DNA of 40,962 nucleotides from an uncultured Lachnospiraceae bacterium (GCA_902775485.1 CACYMJ010000016.1:1-40962), one strand, 5' to 3'; positions 21,064 through 29,618 are shown, numbered from the stretch's first letter. Made by a program: numbers and translations. The notes: generated from the letters alone by a model not told the origin.

Positions 21064-21687
21064 TTAATAATTAGCTTTGTTTATCTCGTCAAAGCTGATC
21101 TCGACAGGTGTCTCGCGGCCGAACAATTCAACCATGATCGTAGCTGTCTGTTTACCCATATCCATACGCTGTACAACGCCGACCGTATCTTTCCATACGC
21201 CCGCGATGACATTGACGGTATCACCCTCGGTAAAGTTGATGAATACGTTTTCGGTCTTGATTCCGAGAGGCTTCATCTCGCCGTCGGAAAGCGGAACCGG
21301 TTTGCTTCCGGGGCCGACAAATCCCGTTACGCCTCTTGTATTTCGAACAACATACCAGGTGACATCGTTCATTACCATATTGATAAGAACATATCCCGGG
21401 AACATTTTCTTGGCGCTCGTTTTGCGGACTCCGTTCTTTACTTCGGTAACGTCCTGCATCGGAACCCTGACCTCAAGGATCTCATCCTCGAGATGTCTGT
21501 TCTCGATCGTTTTTTCTATATTGGCTTTAACCTTATTCTCATATCCGGAATAAGTATGCACAACATACCAGTTTGCCTTCGGACCGCTGGGCTGTGTTGC
21601 GGCATCCTCGGCAAATTGTTCAGATACTTCCTCGGAAACTTCTTCCTTGATCTCTTCGGAAAGATCCGTGTTTTTCTTATCTGCCAT
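21064..21687 (-). CDS. nusG: Transcription elongation/antitermination factor NusG
   Basis: NusG binds the clamp of RNA polymerase and links transcription with translation or Rho. The 207-residue product has a non-homologous acidic N-terminal stretch of about 37 residues (SEEIKEEVSEEVSEQ...), then the NGN domain (WYVVHTYSGYENKVKANIE ... MFPGYVLINMVM) and a C-terminal KOW domain (FTEGDTVNVIAGVWKDTVGVVQRMD). The length exceeds the usual 175-185 because of the acidic start. Start ATG is 6-7 bases after AAGGAGG and 12 bases after secE. Confidence 0.97.
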   Translation of the reverse strand: MADKKNTDLSEEIKEEVSEEVSEQFAEDAATQPSGPKANWYVVHTYSGYENKVKANIEKTIENRHLEDEILEVRVPMQDVTEVKNGVRKTSAKKMFPGYVLINMVMNDVTWYVVRNTRGVTGFVGPGSKPVPLSDGEMKPLGIKTENVFINFTEGDTVNVIAGVWKDTVGVVQRMDMGKQTATIMVELFGRETPVEISFDEINKANY

Positions 21688-21699
21688 TTGGGTACCTCC

Positions 21700-21918
21700 T
21701 TACAGACTTACAAGGAAATTGATTCCCGACTGAAGAAGGAAATCTATAACTGCGATCATAAGACCTACAATAACAGAAACAACGATAACCGCTATCGTCT
21801 GCTTTGTAACGTCTTCCCTTGATGTCCAGCTGATCTTATGGAACTCGGCTTTAAGACCTTTGAACCAGTCTTTGCCCTTCTTTGAAACAGCATCTGCGTT
21901 TGCTTTGGTTTCAGCCAT
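21700..21918 (-). CDS. secE: Preprotein translocase subunit SecE
   Basis: A small 72-residue subunit of the SecYEG channel. It has the amphipathic helix KGLKAEFHKISWTSREDVTKQT followed by one transmembrane helix (about 42-64, TIAVIVVSVIVGLMIAVIDF), the typical single-helix Gram-positive form. Its ATG overlaps the rpmG stop (TAATG), and nusG follows. Confidence 0.96.
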   Translation of the reverse strand: MAETKANADAVSKKGKDWFKGLKAEFHKISWTSREDVTKQTIAVIVVSVIVGLMIAVIDFLLQSGINFLVSL

Positions 21919-22067
21919 TACTTTGTCTCCTTATGTAATGTATGTTTCTTGCAGAATCTGCAGTACTTCTTTGTTTCCATACGATCGGGATGTGTCTTCT
22001 TATCCTTTTTTGTATCGTAGTTTCTGTTCTTGCACTCTGTGCAGGCAAGTGTAATTCTGGTACGCAT
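21918..22067 (-). CDS. rpmG: 50S ribosomal protein L33
   Basis: A 49-residue ribosomal protein ([17 protein letters not shown] ... [14 protein letters not shown]) with two CxxC pairs (ECK/CTEC and CRFC), the zinc-ribbon form of L33. It is shorter than most genes scored by routine searches, but its stop overlaps the secE start and it has a GAGGTG box before the ATG (22065-22067). It heads the rpmG-secE-nusG-rplK-rplA operon. Keeping both CxxC pairs marks it as the zinc-dependent paralogue. Confidence 0.96.
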   Translation of the reverse strand: MRTRITLACTECKNRNYDTKKDKKTHPDRMETKKYCRFCKKHTLHKETK

Positions 22068-22156
22068 TTTGTCACCTCATGTTTTTCTTACTTTACCGTA
22101 CTTTTCGCGGACAAATTACAGCACAAAAAAAAGACCTTGTTTCGTCTCGCCGAATT

Positions 22157-22185
22157 AATATACCACAGCATTATATGCCCGTCAA
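22157..22185 (-). promoter_or_regulatory. Sigma-A promoter of the rpmG-secE-nusG-rplKA operon
   Basis: TTGACG (22180-22185), 17 bases, TATATT (22157-22162) on the minus strand, about 90 bases before rpmG. The rest of the 455-base gap up to 22522 is AT-rich and holds the FliD-like gene's promoter and leader; no tRNA gene is present. Confidence 0.85.
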
Positions 22186-22381
22186 TCGATTTTTGGCAAT
22201 TCCGTCTGTTTTTTGACAGGTCTTATTTTTCCTTATAAAAACGGGTATATTGTACCCTGTCTGTCACAGTATATACCATATGTAGATAAAGGCTGCTTTT
22301 TATTGTGATTTTGCCTAATTTTATTAAATAAATATTGTTATTTTTTTGCGGTTTTTACCCCTGTTTTTTGCCCTAAAACGC

Positions 22382-22410
22382 TTGATTTTCGGTGGTTTTA
22401 GATGTAGTAT
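22382..22410 (+). promoter_or_regulatory. Candidate sigma-A promoter of the FliD-like gene
   Basis: TTGATT (22382-22387), 17 bases, TAGTAT (22405-22410), giving a leader of about 105 bases. No sigma-D type box (TAAA then GCCGATAA) is visible here. The match is moderate. Confidence 0.5.
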
Positions 22411-22444
22411 ATAGACATAAAAGTAGCATTTTATGCCCAGGCGT

Positions 22445-22486
22445 CTGTTCGATTCCTTAAGAACAGTGCCCGGAACTGATTCCGGG
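22445..22486 (+). promoter_or_regulatory. Two hairpins in the leader of the FliD-like gene
   Basis: CTGTTC (22445-22450) pairs with GAACAG (22461-22466) around a 10-base loop, and CCCGGAA (22469-22475) pairs with TTCCGGG (22480-22486) around a 4-base loop. Both are perfect and consecutive, 37 bases before the ATG. They could be part of a regulatory leader. No known riboswitch class was recognised. Confidence 0.5.
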
Positions 22487-22522
22487 AAAGCTATCCATTC
22501 AAGGAGGAAAGGAGGGGCAACA

Positions 22523-23830
22523 ATGGCAGATAATACCGCTATATCAACCGTATATAATCATTTCCTGACTACGTATGCGCCAAAGGGTACCAACAGCAAG
22601 TATGATACCCATAAGAAGAGTGAACTGCGTGGTCTTTATAATTCCATTGTTAAGTTAAATAAAGATACGCCCCTGTTCCTTTTGGATAATTCTCCGGCAA
22701 CGACCGAGTTTGCAGTAGGGCTTAAGGAAAATGCACGTTCACTCAAGAATGTCATATCATCGCTGTCGATGGATGATTCGGACAACATGCTCGATCAAAA
22801 GGCAGTCTCCTCAAGCGACAATGACGTTGTAGAGGCTTCCTACATTGGCGGTGCTGATGTTGATCCCGATGCCATTCCCAATCTTGATATCTCTGTTAGT
22901 CAGCTTGCCGGTTTCCAGGAAAACCGCGGTAAGTTCCTAGAGCCTGACACAATGGATCTCGCTCCCGGAACATACTCATTTGATATACACTCAAGAGATA
23001 TGGACTATGAGTTCCAGTTTAATATAGGAGAGAATGACACCAACAAGATCATCGAAGAAAAGCTGGCAAGGCTTATCACGCGTTCCAATATCGGTGTTAA
23101 TGCCGAAGTTCTTACGGATGATTCGGGAAAGGTAGCTCTTACTATAAGATCCGATGAGACCGGTGTCCGCGGAAAGGGCGATACGAACTTTGATATTTCG
23201 GATAACAACACACACAAGACGGCAGGTACCGTTGAGTATTTCGGAATAGGCGATGTTACGCAGTATCCTCAGAATTCACTGTTTACGTTAAACGGCGAAG
23301 AGAGGAGTACGTTCTCCAACCACTTCTCAATAGAGAAGATGTATGACATCAACTTAAAGGCCGTCAGTCCGGAAGGAACATCCGTAAGCATAGGACTTAA
23401 GACCGATGTCGAATCGGTTACCGAGAACATCAACAACCTCGTTGAAGGTTACAATTCCTTCATTAATAATATCAACTCCTATTCCGAGTCCCAGCCGTAT
23501 TCCAGAAAGCTCATCGGCGAGATGAACAAGATAGCGGGCTTGTACTCCGGACAGCTTGAATCCATCGGCCTTACATTTGCCGAAGACGGAACGATAAACG
23601 TTGATAACAATCTTCTGACGCAGACAGCGCGCGAAGAAGATGCCATGGATCAGTTCTCACCGATCAAGAAATTTACCGAATCGGTTCTCGGGCGTGCTAA
23701 CAAGGTTGCCCTCGATCCTATGGAATATACGCAGAAGACGGTTGTTGCCTACAAGAATCCCGGCCACGGATTTGCAACACCGTACGTTACCAGTAACTAC
23801 AGTGGAATGATGTTCAGCAGTTATTGCTGA
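22523..23830 (+). CDS. FliD-like flagellar filament-cap-related protein
   Basis: A 435-residue protein whose pattern resembles the flagellar cap FliD without its usual N-terminus. Residues about 85-240 recall FliD segments (KAVSSSDNDVVEASYIG, then IDISVSQLAGFQENRGKFL and GTYSFDIHS). Residues 290-400 resemble the FliD C-terminal part (VESVTENINNLVEGYNSFINNI ... LESIGLTFAEDGTINVDNNLL). FliD caps the growing flagellum, and an alternative is a related adhesin. The frame opens earlier, but the ATG at 22523 follows AGGAGGAAAGGAGG and is preferred. It is alone on the plus strand and ends in a shared terminator facing a gene with a flagellar-type promoter. Assignment is moderate; a profile search against FliD_N/FliD_C would decide. 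Confidence 0.6.
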   Translation: MADNTAISTVYNHFLTTYAPKGTNSKYDTHKKSELRGLYNSIVKLNKDTPLFLLDNSPATTEFAVGLKENARSLKNVISSLSMDDSDNMLDQKAVSSSDNDVVEASYIGGADVDPDAIPNLDISVSQLAGFQENRGKFLEPDTMDLAPGTYSFDIHSRDMDYEFQFNIGENDTNKIIEEKLARLITRSNIGVNAEVLTDDSGKVALTIRSDETGVRGKGDTNFDISDNNTHKTAGTVEYFGIGDVTQYPQNSLFTLNGEERSTFSNHFSIEKMYDINLKAVSPEGTSVSIGLKTDVESVTENINNLVEGYNSFINNINSYSESQPYSRKLIGEMNKIAGLYSGQLESIGLTFAEDGTINVDNNLLTQTAREEDAMDQFSPIKKFTESVLGRANKVALDPMEYTQKTVVAYKNPGHGFATPYVTSNYSGMMFSSYC

Positions 23831-23836
23831 TAAGAA

Positions 23837-23870
23837 AAAAAAGAACTCTGCATCTGCAGAGTTCTTTTTT
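23837..23870. terminator. Bidirectional terminator between convergent genes
   Basis: Perfect 16-base arms (23837-23852 and 23855-23870, core GAACTCTGCA / TGCAGAGTTC) with A-runs on one side and T-runs on the other. It serves the FliD-like gene on the plus strand and the 120-residue gene on the minus strand. Confidence 0.92.
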
Positions 23871-23883
23871 GATGTAAAATTCC

Positions 23884-24246
23884 TTATGCTATCTTCTCAG
23901 CTGCTGCCTTGAACACCTTCAAAAACGGCACCACATCGGTTGACAGTTCATCAGCTATCGCAGCATAATCCTTCTTTGAAAATCCGTCGCTTAAGTTTCC
24001 GACTGTTCTTTCAAGTTCATCATCATTGATCAGCGGTTCCGGATCATTTACAAGATCCCTCGTAACATTGTACGTCTCGATCATGAAGTTGAATCCGTCG
24101 ATTATCTGAACCAGAAAATCAATCGTATCCTCCTGCATCTGTCCTCTGATCTCGGAAATAACCTCTTCCATGGCAGGGAGCAGTTTCTCAATATACTCCG
24201 CAGCCGTCTTCAGTGCTTCCAGCTTCTGTTTTCTGATATCTTCCAT
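23884..24246 (-). CDS. Small helical protein with a flagellar-type promoter
   Basis: An unrecognised 120-residue, mainly alpha-helical, acidic protein (MEDIRKQKLEALKTAAEYIEKLLPAM...). No signal peptide or membrane segment. It carries a sigma-D-like promoter (24289-24315) and faces the FliD-like gene, which suggests a motility role, for example a chaperone or export helper. Its C-terminal half (LERTVGNLSDGFSKKDYAAIADELSTDVVPFL) loosely resembles that of the 106-residue protein at 40264-40584 beside flagellin (LERIIKALESPDRFETLDVLYNETYPNL), so the two may be distant relatives. The start ATG follows GGGGG, with AAGGAGG further upstream. Confidence 0.65.
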   Translation of the reverse strand: MEDIRKQKLEALKTAAEYIEKLLPAMEEVISEIRGQMQEDTIDFLVQIIDGFNFMIETYNVTRDLVNDPEPLINDDELERTVGNLSDGFSKKDYAAIADELSTDVVPFLKVFKAAAEKIA

Positions 24247-24288
24247 TGTACCCCCATGCCTCCTTGCAATACACGATAACCAATGATT

Positions 24289-24315
24289 ATATCGGCAAAC
24301 TTCCCTGTTTGCTTA
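24289..24315 (-). promoter_or_regulatory. Sigma-D (sigma-28) type flagellar promoter
   Basis: On the minus strand the -10 box GCCGATAT (24289-24296) is 15 bases from TAAG (24312-24315). The family consensus is TAAA, 15 bases, GCCGATAA, so the -10 matches except at the last position and the -35 differs at one base. It would start transcription about 24282, roughly 36 bases before the 120-residue gene. The TATAAT inside the same stretch could also serve sigma-A, but no good -35 fits it. Confidence 0.65.
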
Positions 24316-24316
24316 A

Positions 24317-24328
24317 GTAAACGTTTAC
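24317..24328. promoter_or_regulatory. cre-like operator palindrome
   Basis: GTAAACGTTTAC is a perfect 12-base palindrome immediately upstream of the sigma-D -35. Read on the minus strand it is TGTAAACGTTTACT, one mismatch from the catabolite-responsive element TGTAAACGTTTACA bound by CcpA or other LacI-family repressors. Position suggests control of the downstream gene; the binding protein is unknown. Confidence 0.5.
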
Positions 24329-24366
24329 ATATCCTTCATAATTATAACATAACGATTTTCAAAATG

Positions 24367-24933
24367 CTACATTTTATCAAGTCCCCACGTGTTCCATCTC
24401 CACTTTGTAACATCTCCGTCCGTCTCCGTTATCAGCAGCATTCCATCGTCAAATTCTATCGAGCGGGCCTGCATCCCTATATCCGATGCCATCCATTTCG
24501 GCCGGACCAGATCCTGCCCGACTTCATATATGAATATATGCTGCGAATATCGCGTCTCATCGCTCTCTACCCAGGTTGGTCTGTGTTTCCCGAACCTTCC
24601 CCTCTTCCAGCACAGCACGAGCAGATCTTTTTTTCCGTCATGATCGATATCCTCAAAGAGAAAATCCTGTGCCGCCACTTCCGGCTCAAGTTTCCAGATC
24701 TTCTTATCGGCGTTGTAAACCGATATCCGCCTTCCGCTTTGAACAATCCTGATCCCCGATGCGTCCGTAACCGTTTTATCAAACGGCACTGAATACGACG
24801 GCAGAAAGACTGCCGGCATTATAACGTATGCCGTATGCCTGTTAAGAATCACAGCAGCGGATACCGCTGCTGTGATCATAACTGCCCATATGATTGTCTT
24901 ACGTATCTTCACTGATGACCGGCGTTCATTCAT
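24367..24933 (-). CDS. Membrane-anchored FG-GAP/VCBS-like protein
   Basis: An approximately 188-residue protein with an N-terminal transmembrane segment (about 15-35, KTIIWAVMITAAVSAAVIL) and an extracytoplasmic domain. The stretch DFLFEDIDHDGKKDLLVLCW matches the calcium-binding DxDxDGxxD motif of FG-GAP/VCBS repeats. The start is unsure: ATG at 24931-24933 overlaps the DUF3160 stop by 8 bases, and a second ATG lies at 24943-24945; neither has a strong ribosome site, so coupling to the upstream gene is likely. It is the last gene of the neuB-to-DUF3160 run; no terminator is obvious after it. Function unknown. Confidence 0.7.
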   Translation of the reverse strand: MNERRSSVKIRKTIIWAVMITAAVSAAVILNRHTAYVIMPAVFLPSYSVPFDKTVTDASGIRIVQSGRRISVYNADKKIWKLEPEVAAQDFLFEDIDHDGKKDLLVLCWKRGRFGKHRPTWVESDETRYSQHIFIYEVGQDLVRPKWMASDIGMQARSIEFDDGMLLITETDGDVTKWRWNTWGLDKM

Positions 24934-27313
24934 AACGATAAACATACCTGTAACCGTTTGCCCAATCCGGATGCTCTACGTCGGAATGGTCAAAGTTGTA
25001 GCCTTCTTCTTCATCAAATGAAATGCCCATCTTTTTTCTCCATTCCGAATCGGTCATCCTGTCCTCTATCGGAACTTCAAACTGATAGAAACTGTAAACC
25101 GTGCCCTGTGCAACGCGAAGCTTACCCTCAACAGGTACAACAACATAAATGATAGCCGGGTCTCCCGTCGCCATCTCAAGAACGCTTCCGTTAGGATCAG
25201 TAGCTACATCAACGACAAGTGCTGCCGGATAATTGTCCGAATTCGGATATTCGTCACCTGTCTGTGCTTTCATCGCATCAAGCCAGAAGTGCTCTATCTC
25301 GCCTCCGTATATCTCGATCAGTTCATATTCGTCATCCGTAAGCTTTTCATCCTGAAGTTCCTTGACGGAAATAACCTTCAGCTTATCTGCCAGATCGGCG
25401 AGCTTTTCAAGATTTTCCTCATCCGCGGCTGACAGATATCCGAGCTTATCAAGTCCCTTTGCCGTATTTTTTGCAAGTGTTTCAAAACGAAGATATACAA
25501 GAGGTTCAGGCTCAACATAGCCCCTGAAATCCTTATCTTCTTCCCAGCCGCCGCCCATCTCGGCCATCACCTGTTTAGAATACAGAACAGTATCATGCTT
25601 CAGTTCGGTGTAACTGCCTGCAAAAGTTTCCAGATCTTTTTTCGTCCATTCATCGGACTGCATGAACATAGGATAACCTTCACCTTTTTTGCTAAGCAAC
25701 GGTCTTAACGTATTGAGCCATCCGGCATAAAGACTTGCATTCCATATCGAAGAGTCGTCATTGTCAAACTCTTTTCTCATGTTCTTTAAGTTCCGGTCGT
25801 AATTCGCATACTTCGTAGCCCCTGCTTTATCGAGTATGGAATACGCCATGTCCGACCCGAGCGCCGCGGGTACATCAAGAACATCCGGAAGCATACGCTT
25901 ATCTTCATCCTCGTACTTACCGACTCTTCTGTACACAAGCTCCTGCATGATAGTCGCATCGATCGTAAATCTCTGCCCCATAAATCTGTATCCGGGAATA
26001 ACATTATCAGCATCCTCGGTATCCATTATAGGTATTGAATTGATCCTCGGAGCGCGAAGCTTTGCCGTAAGGGCGTGAAAATCATCCCACGCATCTTCGT
26101 CTCCGGCAAGATCCGAAACCGTTGCATTCTTTCCGTAAACCTTCTCTATCACCGGCATATACTCATAATATCCGAGATCATCGCTTGCACCGGCAAAGAA
26201 AGAAGTTACCGTATATATCGCATCCCAGTTGTCAAAGTTTCCGTCATTAAGAGCAAGTGTGATCAGAAGTGCCGACCTGTCCATATCTTCCTCTTCCTGT
26301 GTAAACTGCCGTCTGCCGTACCACATCATCGCCCTGAAATATCTTTCCAGTTCCTCATCACCTTCATAATATCCTCTGGGCTTGTACTGGCTGTAGTCCT
26401 CGTAATCTCCCGTAAGAGGCGAATCCACAATGGCCGAAGCATCCATGATAAGCGAATACTCGCCTTCAACGATATCACTGACATCGGCAGGAAATCTTGC
26501 CGATTCATCAAGAAGCACGGCGGCTACGGAAAAGAAAGCAACATTTCTGCGTGCCGCATCCTCCCATTCGGTCCCTTCAAGTTCTTCATACTGGGCATAA
26601 CTTTCTTCAAGCATGTCCTCTGTAAGATCCGTAAGTGCCTGCAGCAGATGATTTTTCTCTATATCTCTCATCAGATATGCAAAATAGATATGATACGTAT
26701 GCATCATCGAATCTACGGTGACAAAATTCGGTACCTGCAGATAACGGTTTGTTTCATAGTGCTCAAAAAACTCCCGTCCGCCTCCGTCAGATACCACAAA
26801 ACCGTTCTTTTTGAGTTTCTCCAGAAATTCCGGCTGGAAATACTCGTATTCCTCGCGGTTTATGATATTACCAAGGTCAGGCTCCACTTCATATTTCGGA
26901 ACGGAAGGTACAAGATCTGCAAGTTCACTCTCGTCGGAAACAGACGGCAGAAGTGAGTTTCTTGTCATAGTCTTTATATCGCCGTCAAGATCGTCATTCT
27001 TCTTGCTGCTTGCGGGAGTTTCCTGCTCCTCTTCCTTAAACAGATCATCATCGAGTTCATCGTCGAGCTCATCAACCGTCTCTTCTATCTGCTCCACGGA
27101 ATTCGAAACAGCCTTTTTAAAAAAGTGCAGTGTAGCTGCCAGCCCTCCGATCAGTAAAGCGAGCGCTGCGATGATACTTACGATGATTATTACAACCTTT
27201 TTGGTATTACCTGATGACGGGGCAGTACCAGTAGTATTATCCGGCAGCTGAGTCCCGCAACTTGAGCAGAACTTTCCCTCCGGTACATTGCTTCCGCATT
27301 TCGGACAAATCAT
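24926..27313 (-). CDS. DUF3160 protein with zinc ribbon and membrane anchor
   Basis: A 795-residue protein. The N-terminus is a zinc ribbon (Cys3, Cys6, Cys16, Cys19), followed by a transmembrane segment (about 38-65), an acidic linker rich in Asp, Glu and Lys (about 70-105), and a large extracytoplasmic domain (about 130-790). That domain matches DUF3160 as I remember it, with MMHTYHIYFAYLMRD and AMMWYGRRQFTQEEED among the more conserved parts. DUF3160 has no agreed function. It lies 28 bases after the GH3 gene and overlaps the FG-GAP-like gene. Possibly a surface protein acting on or with the polysaccharide made by the upstream genes; this is an inference from position only. Confidence 0.8.
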   Translation of the reverse strand: MICPKCGSNVPEGKFCSSCGTQLPDNTTGTAPSSGNTKKVVIIIVSIIAALALLIGGLAATLHFFKKAVSNSVEQIEETVDELDDELDDDLFKEEEQETPASSKKNDDLDGDIKTMTRNSLLPSVSDESELADLVPSVPKYEVEPDLGNIINREEYEYFQPEFLEKLKKNGFVVSDGGGREFFEHYETNRYLQVPNFVTVDSMMHTYHIYFAYLMRDIEKNHLLQALTDLTEDMLEESYAQYEELEGTEWEDAARRNVAFFSVAAVLLDESARFPADVSDIVEGEYSLIMDASAIVDSPLTGDYEDYSQYKPRGYYEGDEELERYFRAMMWYGRRQFTQEEEDMDRSALLITLALNDGNFDNWDAIYTVTSFFAGASDDLGYYEYMPVIEKVYGKNATVSDLAGDEDAWDDFHALTAKLRAPRINSIPIMDTEDADNVIPGYRFMGQRFTIDATIMQELVYRRVGKYEDEDKRMLPDVLDVPAALGSDMAYSILDKAGATKYANYDRNLKNMRKEFDNDDSSIWNASLYAGWLNTLRPLLSKKGEGYPMFMQSDEWTKKDLETFAGSYTELKHDTVLYSKQVMAEMGGGWEEDKDFRGYVEPEPLVYLRFETLAKNTAKGLDKLGYLSAADEENLEKLADLADKLKVISVKELQDEKLTDDEYELIEIYGGEIEHFWLDAMKAQTGDEYPNSDNYPAALVVDVATDPNGSVLEMATGDPAIIYVVVPVEGKLRVAQGTVYSFYQFEVPIEDRMTDSEWRKKMGISFDEEEGYNFDHSDVEHPDWANGYRYVYRYE

Positions 27314-27341
27314 TTATGCATACCTCCTGCCATTAAAGGTT

Positions 27342-29618
27342 TTATTTGTTAAGCTTTTCGATCAGGTCAGCCATGTCCTTATATGTCAGGACTCCCTGAC
27401 TCATATTCAGGGCATTTCTGAGAGTTGTATCCCAAAGATATACCTCCGGATCGGATCCGAATGCCTCAACCGCCGATTCATCCCCGTTCTGTGGTGCGAG
27501 ATGATCACCCATGTATCTGTCAAAATAAGGTTTTGCTATCTTTGCAGCAGCGGGATCTTCCATGATGTCCTTATAGATCGAATTCTCATCATAGACGGTT
27601 TTCTTCGGTTTTTTCGGAACAACGTTCACGGTTTTGTATGTTATTACCGTATCGGCATCTTTGCATATCTCGATCCTGTAATCGCCGGGCTCGGTATACC
27701 AGTCGCCAAGCTGCGTATCATAATACGCAAATGCGCTCTTATCAAGTATGAAACTTACGCTCTTTTTCTCCTTCGCATCCAGGAATATCTTCTTGAAACC
27801 TTTGAGCTCTCTGACGACCCTGCGTACCTTCGTATTCGGAATATCTGCTTCCACATACAGCTGCACGACTTCCTTACCCGGGACGCTGCTTTCGTTTATG
27901 ACATCGACCGTAACCTCAACGGTCTCGCTGTCCTTCATCTTTTCGGTATCAACGCTCATCTTGCCGTAAGAGAACGTGCTGTACGACAGACCGAATCCGA
28001 ACGGGAACAGAACAGGTATCTTCTTTTTTGTGTAATATCTGTAGCCCGTAAATATGCCTTCCCTGTAATCGATCTCGGAACACTCTGTCGAAAAATCGAT
28101 ATATGCCGGATTATCTTCAAGGCGGAGCGGAAATGTCTCCGGCAGCCTTCCTGAAGGATTGCACTTTCCGTAGAGAGCATCTGCCGTGGCAACTCCTGCG
28201 CCTTCTCCGCAAAGATAGGTCTCCAGCACGCCTTCAACCTTATCTATCCATGGCATCGTTACCGGCGATCCGTTTTCCAGAACGATTATTACATGATCGT
28301 TTACCGAAGCTATCGCATCTATGATATCATTCTGAACCTTGGGAAGATCCATGTGCTTCCTGTCGTATCCTTCTGACTCATAAGAGTCCGGAAGACCTGC
28401 ACATATGACAACCTTGTCAATATCTTTTGCCGCGTTTACCGCGCGATTAAACCTTGTCTCATCATACGAATCATCCGCAGCCGAAAAACCTTCTTCCCAG
28501 ATCGCTTTTGAATTCCACTGCATCGCCATCATCAGAGAATCTATCGACTGACAGTTTATGTGCGAACTTCCGCCTCCCTGTATGCGGGGCTTTTTTGCAA
28601 ACCCGCCGACAAACAGAACATGATCGTCATTCTTAAGCGGCAAAACCTTATTCTCATTCTTTAACAGGACCAGGCATTCATCGGCAATATCCCTTGCCAG
28701 AAGGTGGTGTGCCTCCTTATCCCATTTGGCATCTTTGTCATGCTTGTCAATTCCCCTGAATACGAATTCGAGAACTCTTTGTACGCAGCGGTCAAGATCC
28801 TCCTCGTCCAGTTCCCCGCTCTTTACGGCATCGATGACAAGGCTGTCATATGCTCCGTTTGATGAGGGCATCTCAAGATCAAGTCCGGCAGCGATACCTT
28901 TTATACGGTTCCTGACTGCTCCCCAGTCACTCATAACCAGTCCTTCGAATCCCCATTCGTTGCGAAGGATATCCGTAAGGATCCTTTTGTTTTCCGACAT
29001 CTGGACACCGTTAACAAGATTATAGGCACACATAACGGTCCACGGCTGTGACTCCCTGACCGCTATCTCGAATGACCTTAAATATATCTCGCGAAGCGTT
29101 CTCTCATCTATTCTCGAATCGTAACTGTTGCGGCGGTATTCCTGATTGTTTGCACAAAAATGCTTCAGGGAAGTTCCGACACCTTTTGACTGGACTCCGT
29201 TTATAAAAGCAGCTGCCATCTTTCCCGACAGGAACGGATCCTCGGAATAATACTCAAAATTCCTGCCGCAAAGAGGTGATCTTTTTATGTTACATCCGGG
29301 GCCGAGTATGGTGGCAACATTTTCAGCCTGACACTCATCACCGATCGCCTCTCCTACCCTGCGAACAGTATCCACATCAAAGCTTGCAGCCATATTTACC
29401 GCAGCAGGGAAACACACCGCCTTAATACTGTCATTGACTCCGGCATTCTCGTCATCACAGTTTTGTTTACGCAGCCCGCACGGACCGTCCGAAACCATGA
29501 CCTGCGGTATATCGAGCCTTTTGATCATGGTGGTATGCCAGAAATCCGATCCTGAGCACAGACTTACCTTCTCTTCAAGTGTCAGTTTTCCGATCAGTGA
29601 TCTTATCTTCGAATCCAT
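27342..29618 (-). CDS. Glycoside hydrolase family 3 enzyme (beta-glucosidase-like)
   Basis: A 758-residue GH3 protein without a signal peptide, so probably cytoplasmic. It has the (beta/alpha)8 domain (about 30-300) with the nucleophile Asp231 in GLVMSDWGA, the KHFCANNQEYRRNS segment and the RxID element, then the alpha/beta sandwich domain and a fibronectin III-like domain (VEVTVDVINESSVPGKEVVQLYV). GH3 members hydrolyse beta-glucosides, xylosides or N-acetylglucosaminides; exact specificity is unknown. The frame begins at a GTG at 29648, but the ATG at 29616-29618 follows GGAGGG and is preferred. It is co-transcribed with ispD-like and neu genes, which is an unusual partner for a GH3. Confidence 0.92.
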   Translation of the reverse strand: MDSKIRSLIGKLTLEEKVSLCSGSDFWHTTMIKRLDIPQVMVSDGPCGLRKQNCDDENAGVNDSIKAVCFPAAVNMAASFDVDTVRRVGEAIGDECQAENVATILGPGCNIKRSPLCGRNFEYYSEDPFLSGKMAAAFINGVQSKGVGTSLKHFCANNQEYRRNSYDSRIDERTLREIYLRSFEIAVRESQPWTVMCAYNLVNGVQMSENKRILTDILRNEWGFEGLVMSDWGAVRNRIKGIAAGLDLEMPSSNGAYDSLVIDAVKSGELDEEDLDRCVQRVLEFVFRGIDKHDKDAKWDKEAHHLLARDIADECLVLLKNENKVLPLKNDDHVLFVGGFAKKPRIQGGGSSHINCQSIDSLMMAMQWNSKAIWEEGFSAADDSYDETRFNRAVNAAKDIDKVVICAGLPDSYESEGYDRKHMDLPKVQNDIIDAIASVNDHVIIVLENGSPVTMPWIDKVEGVLETYLCGEGAGVATADALYGKCNPSGRLPETFPLRLEDNPAYIDFSTECSEIDYREGIFTGYRYYTKKKIPVLFPFGFGLSYSTFSYGKMSVDTEKMKDSETVEVTVDVINESSVPGKEVVQLYVEADIPNTKVRRVVRELKGFKKIFLDAKEKKSVSFILDKSAFAYYDTQLGDWYTEPGDYRIEICKDADTVITYKTVNVVPKKPKKTVYDENSIYKDIMEDPAAAKIAKPYFDRYMGDHLAPQNGDESAVEAFGSDPEVYLWDTTLRNALNMSQGVLTYKDMADLIEKLNK

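Noticed and set aside
22080-22140. A tRNA gene next to secE, as in some Firmicutes
   Set aside because: I looked for a T-arm and CCA end in the rpmG upstream gap and found none.
22441-22470. tRNA T-arm-like GTTCGATTC
   Set aside because: The flanking bases do not form the five-pair T stem or an acceptor, and no anticodon arm is present. The stretch is better explained by the CTGTTC/GAACAG hairpin.
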